A stretch of 64,000 nt of DNA from Nomia melanderi (lineage: Eukaryota > Arthropoda > Insecta > Hymenoptera > Halictidae), in NCBI RefSeq assembly GCF_051020985.1, contig NC_135010.1, positions 3,408,001-3,472,000 of the forward strand, given 5' to 3'. Position numbers and translations under genes: made by a program. The notes below the pieces were generated by a model, which made no database searches, was not told where the DNA came from, and saw only the letters and a program-made list of their open reading frames with translations. Below, piece after piece: positions 12,276 to 22,949 of the stretch. How positions within the stretch are numbered: position 1 is the stretch's first letter; each line of letters opens with the position of its first letter.

Positions 12276-12505
12276 TTAACACGTTGATCGCTGTCATTCG
12301 AATTTGGATGACAGAACTTTTTGTATAGACACAAAAATTGATTTTTTTCAGAAACATATCAGACAAACCAAATTTTCTTGGATCTATAAAATACAAGAAA
12401 GTTAGAAAGAAATCGACCGTTGTGAAAAATATTGACTTTACAGTTTCCGTTTCGTTAAGAAAATTGTGATTTTATGAATAATTTGGTGAACGATCAATGC
12501 GTGAA
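12276..12505 (+). mobile_element. TTAA-ended short element, family D-like
   Basis: Left end TTAACACGTTGATCGCTGTC; right end the complement of TTCACGCATTGATCGTTCACC. These form an imperfect inverted repeat around a shared TTGATCG. About 230 bp, no coding content. Its right TTAA (mutated to TGAA) is shared with the left end of the following family J element. Confidence 0.5.
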
Positions 12506-13217
12506 GGCATTCGCATATAATTTCCCAAAAATATATAACAGAGCCATGTTATCAATACTTAACTACACATTTTGAAATGACGTAAAATTAAACATAGTCG
12601 ACATTGTATTAAACAAATTAAAAATAACGTAGGATTGCATTGCTGGCATTTTACTAAAAAATGTAAAATGGTGTAAAACTGCTTTGCTAAGAGATTCCTA
12701 AAGAAATTAAAAATAACATAGGACTACGTTACTGGAATTCTTTTAAATAAATTAAATATAATGTACGACTACGTTACTGACATAATTCTAAAAAAATTAA
12801 AAATGCTGTGAAACTATGTTAACAATATTTACTTGACATGTTCGCTACCAGCTGGTTTCGTGTCGACCTTCTCAATTGTAATATTTTATTCAATCTAATA
12901 AATCTCCTAAACGAAATATTGAAAAAATAAAACTGAAACAAGTCATTGAATTCCTAAATATAACGCCGTAGCTTATAACTTTAAATAACAGTATCTATAC
13001 AATTCATATCATTTTCTTTATCCAAAATATAGGATTATGATCATGACAAACATGTGACGCTGGTACTAAACATGTTAAAGAATGTTAAATCACGTACAAC
13101 TACGTTATTATCACTCTTCTAAAAAGATCAAAAACGACGTAGGACTATATCACCAGTATTCAGCTGTAGAACGTAAGATGACGTAGGCAACGTTACCGGT
13201 CTCGAATATACAATTAA
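12502..13217 (+). mobile_element. Family J copy 3, interrupted by a family I insertion
   Basis: The largest member. About six to seven 45 bp monomers at 12550-12832 (for example ATTAAAAATAACATAGGACT followed by ACGTTACTGG) and about three more at 13079-13205. Between them lies a complete 246 bp family I element. The right end, CGTTACCGGTCTCGAATATA, matches copies 1 and 2. Removing the insertion leaves about 470 bp, against 403 and 188 for the other copies, so copy length tracks monomer number. Confidence 0.6.
12833..13078 (+). mobile_element. Family I element nested in family J
   Basis: Left end TTGACATGTTCGCTACCAGC, right end the complement of TTAACATGTTTAGTACCAGC, giving an inverted repeat of about 20 bases. 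Identical in length (246 bp) to the copy at 6988. It splits the 45 bp repeat array, so it is younger than the array. Confidence 0.6.
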
Positions 13218-13520
13218 ATGTCCCTAGGCGCGCAAGGTGGTCCCACCGCGCATGAACCTAAACGGCAATAATTTTCGTCGGCACCCCGTACGATTTTCAC
13301 CGTGCGTGTGCACGCGCGGTAGTCACGATGCCAAGAGAAATCGAACTTGATCGTTAAGCGAGCCGCGACGTGAGCTCGGCCCATTAGCCGCGTTCGAGGC
13401 AGTTCTGCTGTGCACAAGAACGGGCTATAAAGACCAGGGAAGAGGAACGGGCCCCGTGTGTCGTGCGTAGTGACGAAAAATCCGAAAATTCGGACCACCA
13501 GAAAACGGTTACTGAATTTT
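13218..13520. other. GC-rich island with a TATA-like word
   Basis: GC-rich block directly right of the family J element. CTATAAAG at 13425-13432 on the plus strand, in a GC-rich setting, could be a core promoter, but I see no coding exon on the plus strand that would follow it. The minus-strand frame (13214-13624) has no recognisable motif. Confidence 0.25.
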
Positions 13521-13639
13521 CGATTGGAACACTTACGTGGGTGCACGTAGGAATTGTCACTAAAAACGTATTTCTTCGGTGGCTTTCGGCTAAGAAAGTA
13601 TATGCATGTATTTTTAAGAATCATTTGGATGTATTTATA

Positions 13640-13848
13640 TTAAGTGAACTGGAAAGAGACTTGTTATTTTTAGTCTCAACAAAATGTTTTATTATTTTCT
13701 GTGAATTTTTAAACATTAATGTAAAAAGTGGATCGCTAGATGGGAAAAAGGAGAAGGATATTTTGGGTTATTATTTAACAATTTTGATGAAATAATAAAG
13801 CTTCCTGTTGGGAGTAAGGATAATGGACTTCTTTCTAGTCTCTTTAAT
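13640..13848 (+). mobile_element. Long-TIR short element, family H copy 3
   Basis: The left arm runs through GGAAAGAGACTTGTTATTTT then TAGTCTCAACAAAATG. The right arm is the complement of GAAAGAAGTCCATTATCCTT and continues as the complement of CCCAACAGGAAGCTTTATT. Arms of 40-50 bases match the copies at 3776 and 5718. The 110-codon plus frame through it is not a gene. Confidence 0.6.
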
Positions 13849-16430
13849 ATATAGTAATACTTAGAATTGAAGTAAATTGAATTTAAAGGTCTATTGTAAG
13901 TAGGTATATTTTGTTGATAAAATGGCACTTTTAAATATCTTTAAGTAGGTATTTATTTAAGTCGAGTTAAGAAAAGATTACAATTTTTAAATGTTTAAAA
14001 AGATATGTCTCAATATTATAATATAAATAAATACTTTTTACATAGTCCTAGAAATACACATTTTAATAACCAGTATGTCTTTAAATTTGCTTATTAATAT
14101 AAAAGATCACTTATCAATAATAAAAGTTCTGAATGAAAATTTATTATTTTCAGAAGTCTCAGAAGGTATTGTACCGTCATAATAATAAAAATAAAGTATA
14201 TTCTTTTATTAATTTTAGTGTATACGTCCTATAAATCGAAAATTAAATCTAACATCATTTTTGTATTGACATATGTTATATAGGTGTATGTATAAATGTT
14301 CATAGAAACTGTTACACATTGTGTCGATATCATTGACGGTGAAATCTAGGGGAATATGATAGGGGTATCATCGGTGCATACATCGAGTCCAATACCTTAT
14401 GTATGAAATGTATACAAGACAAAAGAAAGTAAAAGAAAATATGTCTCGTTCACACGTTTCGAGTGGAAAAATAGTAGTTGAAATAGTTTCGAATGACCGA
14501 TGATTTTATATTTATTTATTATTACCATTATTATTTATATTTTACTATTCTTATTCATCATATAAAATATTCGAATTCTTCATTAACATGTCGAATGCCA
14601 TGAGAGTCACTGGTGTCCCGCAACTAAACCGAATTACAATAGTTCGCCTGATTAAACGATAATTATTTGAAAACATTTCTATATTATAAATACCGCTACC
14701 TAATGCGGTGACATTCAACTACATGAATGTGCTAATAATACAATTCAATCAAATGATTTAATATTACACTTTTTCCATTTTGTGTACTTTATTCTATGAA
14801 ATTGTGTGACATTCAACAATTTAACAACTATTATTGAACAATTTACAGTGATTAAAAAACACCTGTCTTATAAACAACTATCATTGCTATTAGCACAATG
14901 CTTGGTTAGCTATAGAGTTTATAAATAAACACTAATTTTGTAACCGATATTACAAAATATTGCATAAATAATACATGTTTTGTTGGTATCGTAATTGATA
15001 TTTAACAGTATAACCCCCAGCATTAATATATGAACACCATGTATCCTGTCTAGTCCCATATATCACACGAAATCATAATTAACCTCATCGATCATTAAGT
15101 TGTCACGGCGGGTCTCAGTAATCGCTCTAGCGATAGAATAATATTACAAATTACAGATTAAAATCAAGTGCTTTTTCTAGTATCTTTTATATATTTAAAA
15201 CTATAATTACATATTATAAATATAACAATAAATATTATTGTTTATTTTTAAAAAATTGATTAACACACAGAACATGGAAGTTATAGTTATCACTTCAATT
15301 AATTTTGATGCTTAAAATGATTATTCTATTTATGCAAATTAATAGATATTTGAATAGATTTTGCAAAGTTGTTAAAAGGGAATGAATAGAATAGCTAAGG
15401 AAACACTTAAATTAACATATTTCTAAAGTTGAATACTGTATTTCTTATTACTGTGCTATTCACATTCAAGTTTTACAATAGGAATGTATCATACAATTTC
15501 CTTACAATTAATGAAAACAGAAAATAATAGAAAATAATATCCACGGGACAAATATTTGTTGCATCTTCCCATTAGTTTAATCGTAGCCATTATGAAAAAG
15601 CATTTTGTAAGACTATAAGTAGATAATAAAAATGTTCTAAAAGTACCTTTTTCTTGGACTTATTTCTTACGAACACAAAGCAGAAAATAAAAATGATTTA
15701 ACTTAATAGCAATGATTATAGTACGTAAATATTATAATACCTTAATACCACATAATTTATGTTAAATACTGACATTCATTTGCAAAAAGAAGCAAATTAC
15801 GAGAAACATTACTATTAGCCCGCAGAATTTTTTATACGTACAATATACAAAATTCTCCGAAATACCTTCAAAATTGTCTATAAAAATATAAATTTCCATG
15901 AAATTCTGTATTATAATTATCACAATTCAATGTTCAGATTTCCGCATTCCCTGAATCGTTCATTTAATCCTTTACCTCACAATTCTTCCAACTGTCCTCA
16001 TCAAAGATACATTATCCTTAATAATACTCTAGATAAGATTATGCTTATTACATAACAAATCCACGTTCACTACAATCATTAAACAGCATTAAGAAAATGA
16101 TAGCAATTTACTGTAACATAAAGGGAAAAAATATACATTCGCATTAATTAAATTCAGATTAAAATCTTCACCATTAACTTATTACTATAAGCCGAAGGGT
16201 TAAACAATCTTTATTTCCTACAGTCGCGTGTCCGAAAAACAATCCGACAGCAAAACGCAAATATTTCCCTCATGCGTACCAATAATCGCTTTCCTCGTTA
16301 GCAGGGCAATCAATTAAGATTTCCAGTCAATCAAACCGTCGATTACCGGTCGATACTGGATATTAGAATTACACATTACAAGCACGTGAAAAATGTGTTA
16401 ATGCCCGCGTGATACCGTTAGAACCGATAG
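13849..16430. other. AT-rich non-coding stretch
   Basis: About 2.6 kb of strongly AT-rich sequence with dense stops on both strands and no repeat that I could align to the families elsewhere. Nothing to annotate. Confidence 0.45.
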
Positions 16431-16439
16431 AATGTAAAA

Positions 16440-16920
16440 AGAAAAAAGAAAGGAACAGTCTTCGGCGAGTCAGTGGAGCAGGTGCCCTTAGAGGACGCCA
16501 TGTTTACGCAGCGGCGGCTGCCGCGGGCGGGAAGTACGATCGTTGTCATTCCGCGTGTACAACATCGATCCACGGCAAATCGTGAATCGTGACTGGATGG
16601 GAGCGGACAATGGTAATTAGGAATTCTTATTTAAATGGAGCATCAGATAAGGGCAGGAACAGCTAGATATAGCCATTCCACGTGCGACGAATTCTTAACT
16701 GTATATTCCTCCTTCGCTTCACCCCACCCTTTCTCCCCCGGGCTTTTCGAGCCGTCCATGAGGGGAACTGCGTCAAACGCTGATTGTAAGGCCCATTCAG
16801 AGACGAGGTATCCGCTAATTTCGAGTAAGACAGCGGTAACCCTTAATGGCCTCTTTAATTGGGGACTAGCGTGACTAGGGAACGGTCTCGCTGTTATCTA
16901 GTTTTGAACGACCGAAATGA
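16440..16920. other. GC-rich island, promoter or first-exon candidate
   Basis: A CpG-rich patch peaks at 16500-16560. On the minus strand, ATG at 16501-16499 has a good context (AAACATGG) and opens a 27-codon frame. On the plus strand an overlapping ATG at 16499-16501 opens a 30-codon frame. Neither leads to a strong splice donor, so I record this as a possible promoter or 5' exon only. Confidence 0.25.
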
Positions 16921-17464
16921 ACTGCGTCGCTTCATTTCTTTTTTAACCCCTTGCCCTATATATCGTGCCAGACTCGCGGTGAACATTTCAAATAGAATTT
17001 AACAAACATAAATATTATTCAATTTGCTTAAATTCGAACTATGTGTTATTTCTTTGTTCTCTAATCAATGATTATAGTTTACAGCAAATGTTGACGTAGA
17101 ATATGCCTAGAATTTCTCTCTTATTTTCAATGAATTACTAATAACACGGTAGTTAAATGGATTATAGTTCAAAAAGAAATCATAGAGCAAGAGATTAATT
17201 CTCTAACCCTTTATGATGGTTTTCGATCGTTTTTGAACGAGAAACAATACGTCTACTACATCGATAAATCTTCTACCATATTTGTGTTTGTAGAACAAAT
17301 AACCCATGCTTTACATCTTGCATCAACGTTATTCATTTACTTTTCTTCAGAGTAAAGGCAGACACAGAACAAGCATCAAATCCTCTTCTTTTTCTACTAA
17401 ATTGTTAACGTTTAGTAGTTCTGTCAAGTACATTCGCGAAAGAAATACCTAATAGAATAAAGAG
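16921..17464. other. AT-rich stretch with decayed element ends
   Basis: Words such as TAACCCCTTGCCCTATATAT (16946) and CTAACCCTTTATGATGG (17204) resemble the terminal TTAACCC motif of family F, but no matching opposite ends can be paired. No gene. Confidence 0.3.
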
Positions 17465-17602
17465 TTAAATAACCGGAATGATTTGAAAAATAATAGTTTA
17501 ATACTATAATTAATATACGAAGAAATCAAAAAAAACTATTGTTACATCTTTTATAAAGATTACATATTAATCATGTTAAACGCTCGGTTGTTCTAGTGTT
17601 AA
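17465..17602 (-). mobile_element. TTAA-ended short element, family A (internally deleted)
   Basis: The right end, GCTCGGTTGTTCTAGTGTTAA, is the cleanest family A terminus in the window. The internal AAGATTACATATTAATCATG matches the copies at 8741 and 60898. The left terminal repeat is shortened. 138 bp. Confidence 0.55.
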
Positions 17603-20044
17603 CTGATTAGGTGTTGTACCTGTTGACTTTAGCCAATTTACCAATTAACGTGAAATAGGAAAAGTATTATCGATATGGCACATAGTAACGTGATTTATAA
17701 TTGTGGAAGAAATATTTTCCCAAACACTTCATCGAGACAAGGAAGTACGATATAAACCTTTCTTTGAAAAAGAAATGTTGGAAAAATAACTATTTCATTA
17801 GAATAAAGCCGTTTGCATCCCTCTTTTCCTCAAAAGTATTTATCTTCTACAAATAAGTGAAAGTTTTGTTTAATATTATAACCAATAAACTATAATAATA
17901 TATAATTATTGCAATCCTTATGTGCGAAATTAGATATGTATCATAGGCGGTATAATTCATTTGTTCTCTTAAATATAATTTTCAAAAAGAAAATTAAAGG
18001 AAAATGTTTGTTTAATTCTTTATTGAACACCAATACAGCAATTTATCTTTCTCAGTCATAGTTCCATCTTTCCATACTTCTGTTTGAAGTACTGTTTCAT
18101 CACTTGCTTACCCTATGAGTGTCTTTACCACTCCAAATCACAATAACTGAGAACAGTTATCTCTAAGCTGATGCTGAAACAAGGTCAGAAAAGTACTAGT
18201 GCTAGTAAAAGTGCTAGTCTCTCTTGGAAATTCAGGTTCTACATGTTACTCTATTATTAATCCTTTCAGATCTGAGTTTCACCTAATTTAATTAAAAATA
18301 TTTGATTGTTATTATGTTATATTAATTTGGTTATTATTATAATTAAAATGACGTAGAAAATATATACAAACTGGAATCATATTATTAATCCTAATCATTG
18401 GAAATTTGAGAAAGCCTAACCTACTGACATTACTATATTGCAAATCATGATGCAAATTCTCATTTTCATAGACCGTTTTATAAAAGTCATAATAAAAAGA
18501 AAATTAATTTCGTCGTTCAACAAATTTTCTATTATAAAAATAAAATGAAAAATATCATTACATTTTATCAATGTAAACATTTCTTTATATTTGACAAACT
18601 TGCAAATACTATAAATAAATAAAAATCCGCAATACATATATTAAAATATATACCAGGTTTAGAAAGGTTATTATTATAATTTATTTCATTCACTATAAGA
18701 ACGAAGGACATGTAATCTACTGTATATTACTACTCAAAAATATTTAATCGTTTACAGTATTAACAATTAACAGAAGAAAATGAAATTAAATATATACAAA
18801 CCAGTTTGTTGTTCTATGATTGTTGATTTAACATTTTTCTTTCCTGCCATACACAATTGACTTCAAATATACATCTAAAATCTTAAACAGTGGTCGTTTG
18901 ATCATTCCTCACATCTTATTATTCATATAAATTCGTATTCTTAAACGTCAATTAATTAAAACAGGAATTATACAAGAGCCTCTATAAATGTTTTCCTACG
19001 GAAGGCTATTAAATCTGTACTTAACTCAATAAAAATATTTGTTTTACTGGATATTATTCAACAGGGTTTGTTATAAATACATAAAGATCCACAGTATATT
19101 CATAAAAGAAGTGATTAACATTTTTCAGCGGTCATGGACCTATTAGAGATAAAGATGCGCAATTGTTAGTCGCGACGTTGATTATGAAAGTGGTTTCAGT
19201 AATATACAATTTTCCGTATTCAAAATTAATACTGAACAAACAGAGTATTTCGTAGAGAAATTAAACTTGAATCTGTTGATCGTTCTTGTTATGATCAATG
19301 AAAAAAATTGCAATTATTTCTCGATCTTATAGTTGTTATGGATACCGATTAGATAATTTATCATACATACGTATCTATTGTATTATTATTTCAACTTTCA
19401 CATTTTCTTTTTCATTTCACGCTTTTACGTTTATTGTTTATAATCTCAAACAATGCTTTAATTAATCCGTTAAACAACTTTCCCTAATTACTCCTTACTT
19501 TGTACGAGATCATTTAACTTTGTGTACACTATTTAGAAATTATTGTAATAAATATTTACAGTTTCCATGTTTAAATAGAATTACTTTAAAACAACTCTCA
19601 TACGTCGATCATAAGATTTATTAACAACAAAAACTAATAAAGCATTCACGAAAATCTGTTTGCGCAATAAAACCTCATTTATGCTAAAACTTGAATAAAA
19701 ATCTATAAAACCTAGCTAAATATAGAGTACGGATATTTCGATATCTCAATTATTTAATTTTTTATAAACATTTACAGCTAATTTTTTGGGGTAAAAGCAG
19801 GTTTTTGCACTTCAAATGTTTGCTATTTCATTTTAAATAATACATTTCCGTTTATAAATCCACACAAATTTTTGTCTTCTGATGTTTCAATTCTTTGCAA
19901 TCGAGTCGGCCAACAATGTACATTTTACGACAGAGGACTCCGAAGCTAGCGTATAACTGCGTCATTTTCTAATATTTTGGCTTAGAAAAGAATATAAAGC
20001 AGAAGGTTACAGTTATACACTCAGAAAAAGTCAGAAGTCTCCGC
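17603..20044. other. AT-rich non-coding stretch
   Basis: No exon, RNA gene or alignable repeat recognised over about 2.4 kb. The minus frame at 18416-18637 is rich in F, I, K and N, as expected from composition alone. Confidence 0.45.
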
Positions 20045-20310
20045 TTAACAGTCATTGCTCTGTTAACTGTGCAATTTAGATTAAAAAATCACTCGTTCTG
20101 CGCGCGATAAAATTAAAAAAATGAATTGTGTACTTGTCAAACGCAGGATGAATGCATCTAATTATATATAAGTATATTTTAATATAAAACGAAAGTAAAA
20201 CAAAGGAGAATTACAATGTGAAAAAATAAATAATTCATCGTTGAAAGAATTAGTATCATTTCAAGCTTTAAGATGACGTGTATACCCGACAAACGCAGTT
20301 AACTGGTTAA
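20045..20310 (-). mobile_element. TTAA-ended short element, family E copy 2 (inverted)
   Basis: The right end carries GACGTGTATACCCGACAAAC then GCAGTTAACTGGTTAA. This is the clearest version of the family E terminus. The left end holds CTGTTAACTGTGCAATTTAG, the opposite terminus seen at 7459. The two ends share the inverted word TTAACCNGTTAACTG. The left boundary may be at 20045 or 20063. Confidence 0.6.
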
Positions 20311-20363
20311 CAAAAAAGTTCCTAAAGTTTCCCTATATTTAGAACGTCTCTAGGTGGTCCCCC

Positions 20364-20611
20364 TTAAACCTTTACACTCGATTTATCTTCAGTGTTGTTA
20401 AGTGTAAACTTGTATTAGTTTTTAGGGAAATGAATAAAAGTAATTTACAACGGTAGAATTCAACGTTTGATATTTATTTTATTCATTATCATTCTAACAA
20501 GATTTAATTTTTATAATCTTTTAAGACTTGGTGCTTTTTAAAACCATTTTCAGTTCTATAACAAACTTGTATTGTCATCTCTATACATGACATATGAGTG
20601 TAAAGGGTTAA
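20364..20611 (+). mobile_element. TTAA-ended short element, family F
   Basis: Ends TTAAACCTTTACACTCGAT and ATATGAGTGTAAAGGGTTAA form an inverted repeat of about 16 bases inside the TTAA boundaries. 248 bp. TTAA followed by CCC or CCT is the typical start of piggyBac-type ends; the assignment is inference. Confidence 0.6.
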
Positions 20612-20619
20612 ATGATGCG

Positions 20620-22180
20620 CGAACAAACACGCAAACGCTCCAAGTTCAAAGTTTAAATGACACAGCAAGTCCGGGGTAGCCATTCTCCGGGACATCCTCT
20701 GTTTCATTTTCGCCCGACCGCAACCTAATGTGTCACGAATCTTTTGACACAATCTCCGGGCGAAGTTGCGTTGAAAGGACCGAAGCGAAGAACGATAGGC
20801 CAGACGATGGGAACTTTACCACGGGAATGGAGAATCCTATTACGGAGTCAGAAGTATGGATGCGGTGCCGTGTATGCACGCACACGCGGTATACGCGTGT
20901 ATCATCATCTCGGCGAGGCATACTCACCGGCGTCCATTGAGAAGGAGCTCAAAACGCGTAATTGTGTGAACAGTACCACTCACATGATCCGAATCGTCTT
21001 TAATTATTCGACGATTTGCGAAATTCTCTCCCCTACCCGCGCGGTCGGCCAACGAAGGTAGAACGATAAGAGGACGGGAATTTTTCTTTTAGCGCGTTGC
21101 AAAGATACAATTTGTGGAAGCACACGATGGCAGTGTTCTTGTAACGCTGCGTCATGTTTTTAATTAATGCTGTGCCGAGTTTATTGTTTAGAATATATTC
21201 TGGTGTGTTGATAGAAATTGTTATTTGGATTTTGTGATGCATTGATTAGTGAAATGTAAATTCTTAGTTAGTAGTTATTTGTATTAATCTCGTAATTTAG
21301 TGTTGTATACAATTAAGTATCTGTAATTGTAATTGTGTTGCTATAATAACATTTGTTATTGTATTTTTTAATGGTAATACAATCAAGTTAATTGTTTAGA
21401 ATGTATTTTGCGATAACTTCAAATTAAGTTATTGTTCCTTAACTTAATATTGGATGGCTTTTTAATTTAGTCTTGTACGAAATGAAATATTACTAATTGG
21501 AAGCTGAAATCAATGACTGATGAACTTTTTATCCCATTAACAGTTGAATACAACGAACCACGTTGTTTTAATGCAAACATAGCTGTTTCTTTCTCAAATT
21601 TTTTATTTAGTAACATTAGAGAAATTTTTTATTCGTTTTCTATATTAACCGTATATAACATTACATTTCAGATTTGGAACTTAATCAAAATAATAAGGCT
21701 GCAGAAGCCCCTCAAGTTCATATTTTTATTTAACTCACTTCGTTGGCTTTATTTTCAAAATGAAAATACTTTCAAACTTAAGAAAAATATAACAAATTAT
21801 TATTGGACTGCGTGCTCCTACTTTTTCAGTAACATTTCAAATTTCCAGTTAACCTGAGGACGGCGCCAGAGTTAACTGAATTTGACAGAAACACAGTAGA
21901 TTGTTCATTGGTGCGCAGAACAACATGTAACACGTTTATACTTCCAGTTTTATAGTTTTCTGAATCTCGCGATTGGCGCAGAATTTTGCGCGACTTTCTT
22001 TAAATGGTCGAAAGCGTGTCGAACTTGGAACGAGCCATTCGACGTAATTTCGATTTCTCAGCGGGAATTCGGAATATCTTGCCGTTTCATCGTGGTTCAT
22101 AGGGACGGTTGGGTTTGTCAAACGTTGTTGCTGAGGAACACGGCTAGGCACGGCGCGCAATCGTACGAAATCCTCCATCT
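20620..22180. other. Two GC-rich patches separated by AT-rich DNA
   Basis: Patches at 20640-21060 and 21960-22180 are GC-rich and open in several frames. The 105-codon plus frame (20744-21061) starts at an ATG, but its residues vary without any motif, and it overlaps other equally open frames. The segment between the patches is AT-rich. No gene is called. Confidence 0.35.
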
Positions 22181-22193
22181 CTACATTAACCTG

Positions 22194-22457
22194 TTAACAC
22201 TAAACGTACCGAGACTTTGTATACACCTATACCTACTGTAACTGGTTCAGTAACTGGTTAAAAAATAAAGCTAAACGAGTTAAACAATAAATATTTCTTA
22301 TTGGAAACAGAAGCATAAAGAAAGATAAAAATTGTAAAACCGATTAATAGGATAATAGAGGAATTGATTCAATGTTAAATGAACAAAGACAAACAAAGAA
22401 TTTTTAATCCAATTTTAAAACCGATCGTTTGACCGTTCGCGATACGTTTAGTGTTAA
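22194..22457 (+). mobile_element. TTAA-ended short element, family G
   Basis: Near-perfect terminal inverted repeats: TTAACACTAAACGTACCG at the left, and the complement of TTAACACTAAACGTATCG at the right (17 of 18 matching). 264 bp, no coding content. It is the best-preserved pair of ends in the window and begins a chain of four elements. Confidence 0.7.
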
Positions 22458-22502
22458 TCCTTTAAATATCTCAATGTATAAAAAAAAGAACTTATACAAC
22501 TG

Positions 22503-22618
22503 TTAACGTTAAAACTACCGTGAAATTCAATTAACTTTTCCAAATTTCTCTGTAGAAATTCTAAGAGTGCATCTATTGAGACCTTAATTGATTTGCGACG
22601 CAGTTTACGTATTGTTAA
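22503..22618 (+). mobile_element. Family B fragment
   Basis: Starts with TTAACGTTAAAACTACCG and contains AATTCTAAGAGTGCATCTAT, which matches 9714-9733 of the family B copy at 9493. Ends in TTAA at 22615. It is a shortened copy. Confidence 0.5.
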
Positions 22619-22628
22619 ATCAATTTAT

Positions 22629-22847
22629 TTAACACTAGGTTTTCGGAACGCGCCAATCTCACGCGAATTGAAATTTATAAACGTTATTTGTTAAGTCTTT
22701 ACGTCGATTTTTACTGATATAACTGTACCAACATGTATCTTGATCGTCTGTTGTTAAACCCTTAATTTCCAAGATTGAAATGAATATCAATTATTCCAGA
22801 AACAATAGAATAAAATGTACAATAAATGTCCGTAAAACTAGTGTTAA
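22629..22847 (+). mobile_element. TTAA-ended short element, family C
   Basis: Ends TTAACACTAGGTTTTCGGA and the complement of TTAACACTAGTTTTACGGA match at 17 of 19 positions. 219 bp. Its right TTAA is shared with the next fragment. Confidence 0.6.
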
Positions 22848-22940
22848 TAATTTCTCAGAGAAATATCTGTTATTTTTTTAATCATTGCAAAAAAAAGAGA
22901 TAGGACTGGCTTGTTTGGATCCATCTGGTGGTTTTAGCGT
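22844..22940 (+). mobile_element. Family B fragment
   Basis: Begins at the shared TTAA, contains TTTCTCAGAGAAATATCTGT as in the copy at 796, and ends in GGTGGTTTTAGCGT. It lacks most of one half of the element. Confidence 0.45.
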
Positions 22941-22949
22941 AAAAAGAAA

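Noticed and set aside
21513..21857. 114-codon plus-strand frame
   Set aside because: Residue content (F, N, I, K, Y) follows the AT-rich composition; no motif or splice signals.
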